Below are positions 61,276 to 64,000 of a DNA stretch of 64,000 bases, one piece after another (position 1 is the stretch's first letter; the number at the start of each line of letters is the position of its first letter). A program made the translations under genes and the position numbers. The DNA is from Lactarius indigo (lineage: Eukaryota > Basidiomycota > Agaricomycetes > Russulales > Russulaceae): contig JAFKAC010000008.1 in the NCBI GenBank assembly GCA_025766275.1, forward strand, positions 1,860,001-1,924,000, written 5' to 3'. Under the pieces are notes generated by a model. That model saw nothing but the letters and a program-made list of their open reading frames with translations, made no database searches and was not told the DNA's origin.

Positions 61276-62600
61276 ACCTTTTCCCGGCGCTGTGCGCTTT
61301 GAAAAGATCTGGCTGGCACAGAAAGCATTTTGGGCCTGATTTTTTGTGCGAGGGATTATTTTGTAATTATGAGATCTCCGAACGCCCGTTCAGTAGTGTA
61401 CAACCTGAGAATAGAAGATGTATAATGTATTGGAATCGCCGTACGACAAAGTATGACATTGCTACTTCAGTGCGTACACCAGTCTCTCACTTAGGTTATC
61501 GAGGCTATCATATAGAGTGCTGATTGGTCACCAGGTGACCGATAGGTGACATTGCCAATCGTGTGATAAGTTGGTAATAAGGAATAGGCTGCACCGAACT
61601 CTCCCGGACCTGCGGCCTGAAGCACTACTGACAGAGGAATTCTTCTCTATTTCTAAGGTATTAAGTACAGGAAATGTATGTGAAGGTAAAAGAACCTGTA
61701 GATATAGAGCGCCAACTATGTACGAGGGAGAGCTGAGGCAGCTGAGAAAAGTAGAGCAGAGTGAACGCGACCCATGCGATAAGCCTCTATGAGATACGAT
61801 ACCATATATAGATAGGTCCTCCTCGGCTCTGTGATCGTGGGATGTTTACCCGCCCTGTACCAACTTGTTGGAACGGTTTTTATCAAGGTTTTCATCTACC
61901 ACCGCATGCTAGCGATACCACGGTTGTGAGCTCTACATCACTGTCTGGTGTCTATCACTGTGTTACGTAGAACCAAGATCACTAAAGACATCTTCACTTA
62001 TTCGCCAGCGCGTCCCGAGGCGATAGAAGCGCACCCTTTCCAAGGCGACTTCATAACGCCCTCTCGACGCCACCCACTTTGGTGTGTTAATTCCATGCAC
62101 ATCTACTCCAAAATCAAGATGCAACGATGCGTTCTCCGTGAGAAGGCGTAACACTGAAAGGGGGACCAAACGTCATGTCTTCATTTACCCAGTAAAGACG
62201 TCATCACTATCGCTACAGTCCTCCTTGGCTACCAGAGATCCAGATACCAGAAGACCCCATAAGGGACCAACCGTGCACAGAGTTACACTCAGAAAGTGGT
62301 CGTTCAGATGTCATTATCAGTTGCTGGCTGCGACAATCATCTAGACCGCGGGCAAACTCGGCGAGGGCTGAATTGACAAATTTGACATCATGGCTTCAAT
62401 TGGCTTGGGCCGCGTGACAATTTGGTCCAGCAAATCGGGTCACATATGCGAGCACTCTGGTCATTGTCATCTGCGGTCCAAATTCCAAGTGCTTGCTGTC
62501 AGCGCTCTGGTAAAGTCTTTGTAAAACCCCACTCAGCCAACGCTCTTGCAACTGGCTTCCTAGCTCGATCCGCGCACCCGCAGATGCAACAACGTACCGG
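61276..62600. other. Spacer after the ferric reductase gene
   Basis: No convincing gene. About 62150-62430 matches the region upstream of reductase copy 2 (50140-50480). The following 150 bp is the shared reductase promoter module (GGTCATTGTCATCTGCGGTC). Confidence 0.4.
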
Positions 62601-63528
62601 TACAAATAGAGGGCTGGGCCCACTCGTCATGTATCATCCGCCAACTCCGACCCTCAGTACTCTCCTCCCCCTCCCCGTCCAACAGAACTCGGACGTTATC
62701 GTACACTCTCGCCCCTTGCGGGCCCGCGTGTGTCGCCCTTTTTTTTGGATTATTATATTCTGGGACAGTATCAAAAATACAAGACTGGTCTTTGCATAGC
62801 GAAATTTAATGTAGGGCAGTCTAGAGCTGAGCTCACGTGCATTGGTAAGTTAATCGTAAATAGCCGAAGCTATGCTTGTGTCGCCCATGCAGCTCGGCGC
62901 TATGAGGAATGAGCATCGGCAATTAGTGGCAGGAATTTGGATTGGGTTCGATGGATATGACAGATTCCTTTAAGCTTCTCGATGCCTACTGAGACACCGG
63001 CATGCGTCGTTGTACTCGCACACTTTCCCTAAGTATGTGGTCCCGTTCCATACCCCTTCCCAGGGCAACTTCATCGACACGGCAAACACTTAGTGAGCTC
63101 TCACTAGATCTCATCACCACCTACGAGGACATGATCTTATTGATTCTAACCACTACAGTCAAGATGAATCTTCCGAAGCCCTCATCGGGGGAGTGGGCTG
63201 AGAAGCGTGAAATTTGTGACACGGACGAGTAGTAGTTGCCATCGCGTACCACCTACAAAAGCTGTCCTACGTGTTTCCGATCATTGGCAGTCGAAAGGTC
63301 GAACAGCTCAAGGAGAACACGGGCGCACAGGAGATTTCCCTGACGACAGAGCAGAACAAGCGCATCGGGGAGGCCACGCCTTTCAGTCAGGGCTTCCCAA
63401 ACAGCATGATTGCACGTGTCTCGTCTATTGGCCGGCTTGACACCTACGACAGCCGTTATGCGTAGTCCGCTGGATACTACGACCGCGTACCGTTTCCACA
63501 GCAAATCACCCCCGCGAAGCAGCAGTGA
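62601..63528 (+). pseudogene. Aldo-keto reductase, copy 4 (deletion relic with insertion)
   Basis: The TACAAATA box and leader are retained, but the ATG is lost (CTCAGTACTC where copies 1 and 2 have CTCAGATGTC). Exon 1 is recognisable (CTCGGACGTTATCG) but is split by a 138-bp insertion (62739-62876) and ends in TGA inside the AYFDAG motif. Exon 2 (from about 63064) and the start of exon 3 (QDESSEA-like, GEWAEKR) follow. Then exon 3 after the GIRD position, all of exon 4 and intron 4 are missing. The last two exons ([18 protein letters not shown]... to the ITPAKQQ region) remain with stops. It is clearly dead. Confidence 0.88.
62739..62876 (-). mobile_element. 138-bp poly(A)-tailed insertion with 10-bp target duplication (SINE-like or retroposed RNA)
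   Basis: TGTGTCGCCC occurs at 62729-62738 and again at 62877-62886, whereas the other reductase copies have it once at this spot. The inserted segment starts with eight T on the plus strand, which is a short poly(A) tail when read on the minus strand. Target duplication plus tail are the marks of reverse-transcriptase-mediated insertion. The body (about 130 bp) does not code and I do not recognise the parent RNA. Confidence 0.7.
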
Positions 63529-63689
63529 GCATTTGAGCAAGCTGGTGATACACCCGCCAGTCGGAATAATAAACTTAGAGTATGATAAGTGGTTGTCACT
63601 CCAGAATAACTCGACCGAAAACCCAGCCTTGCCAGTACAAATAGTGGGTTGGGACCACTCACCATGCGTCACCAGCCAACCCTTCTCAG

Positions 63690-64000
63690 ATGGTGTTTCT
63701 GTACGCTCCCCCGCCTCCCCCGCCTACCAAGCTCGGCCGTTATCGCACTCTCTCGCCTCTCGCAGGCGTGCGTGTGTCGCCCTTGCAACTCGGTGCTATG
63801 AGCATCGGCAGCAAGTGGCAAGAATTCGGGGTGGGCTCGATGGATAAAACGAATTCCTTCGGGCTTCTCGATGCTTACTTTGACGCGGGCGTGAGTCCTC
63901 TTCGCTTTCCCTATGTATGCGGTCCTGATTACTGCTGTCACCAGGGCAACTTCATCGACACGGCAAACACTTAGTGAGCCCTCACTAGATCCCGTTATAC
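63690..64000 (+). CDS. Aldo-keto reductase, copy 5 (cut by window end)
   Basis: Exon 1 (63690-63890, [20 protein letters not shown] onward to LLDAYFDAG) and the 29-nt exon 2 (63945-63973, FIDTANT) are intact with GTGAGT donors. The rest lies beyond the window. It begins only about 160 bp after the end of relic copy 4. It belongs to the same family as copy 1; whether it is functional cannot be judged here. Confidence 0.8.

Overview
The window looks like genomic DNA from a filamentous basidiomycete, most likely a wood-associated Agaricomycete. The genes are broken by many 45-65 bp GT-AG introns. DUF6535 membrane proteins and aryl-alcohol-dehydrogenase-type aldo-keto reductases, both typical of that group, occur as tandem families. 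No bacterial, CRISPR, rRNA or tRNA feature was seen. The species assignment is inference.

Layout. (1) Positions 1-39426 hold a tandem array of six DUF6535 genes on the plus strand. Copy 1 is cut by the window edge, copies 3, 5 and 6 read as complete four-exon genes of about 1,000-1,160 residues, and copies 2 and 4 carry frameshifts. The spacers are themselves repeated and contain the remains of genes that were copied along with the DUF6535 gene. An intact RNase H2 subunit C gene lies at 30152-30889, with decayed copies at about 8738, 14485 and 22290. The latter two are joined to a fragment of a WW-HECT (Rsp5/NEDD4-type) ubiquitin ligase. A dead copy of a mitochondrial ribosomal protein gene (uS14m) plus a dead small membrane-protein gene lies at 31275-31806. 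The spacers also hold two small inverted-repeat elements. (2) Positions 40359-41242 hold the intact uS14m gene (minus) and the intact small membrane-protein gene (plus), divergently arranged. (3) Positions 41499-46456 (minus) hold an eleven-exon gene with ankyrin, RCC1 and two BTB domains, matching the layout of IBTK. (4) Positions 47566-64000 hold a second tandem array of five aldo-keto reductase copies. One is complete, two are complete in structure but frameshifted, one is a deletion relic and one is cut by the window end. A complete seven-exon ferric reductase gene (58998-61275) lies between the third and fourth copies.

How it fits together. The ancestral order appears to have been DUF6535 - RNase H2C - uS14m / small membrane protein - IBTK. 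Repeated block duplication multiplied DUF6535, while each housekeeping passenger survives as one functional copy in different blocks: RNase H2C in the block of copy 5, uS14m and the small membrane gene in the block of copy 6. The reductase array shows the same birth-and-death pattern and may relate to aromatic aldehyde or secondary metabolism. A functional link between the reductases and the embedded ferric reductase is only a possibility.
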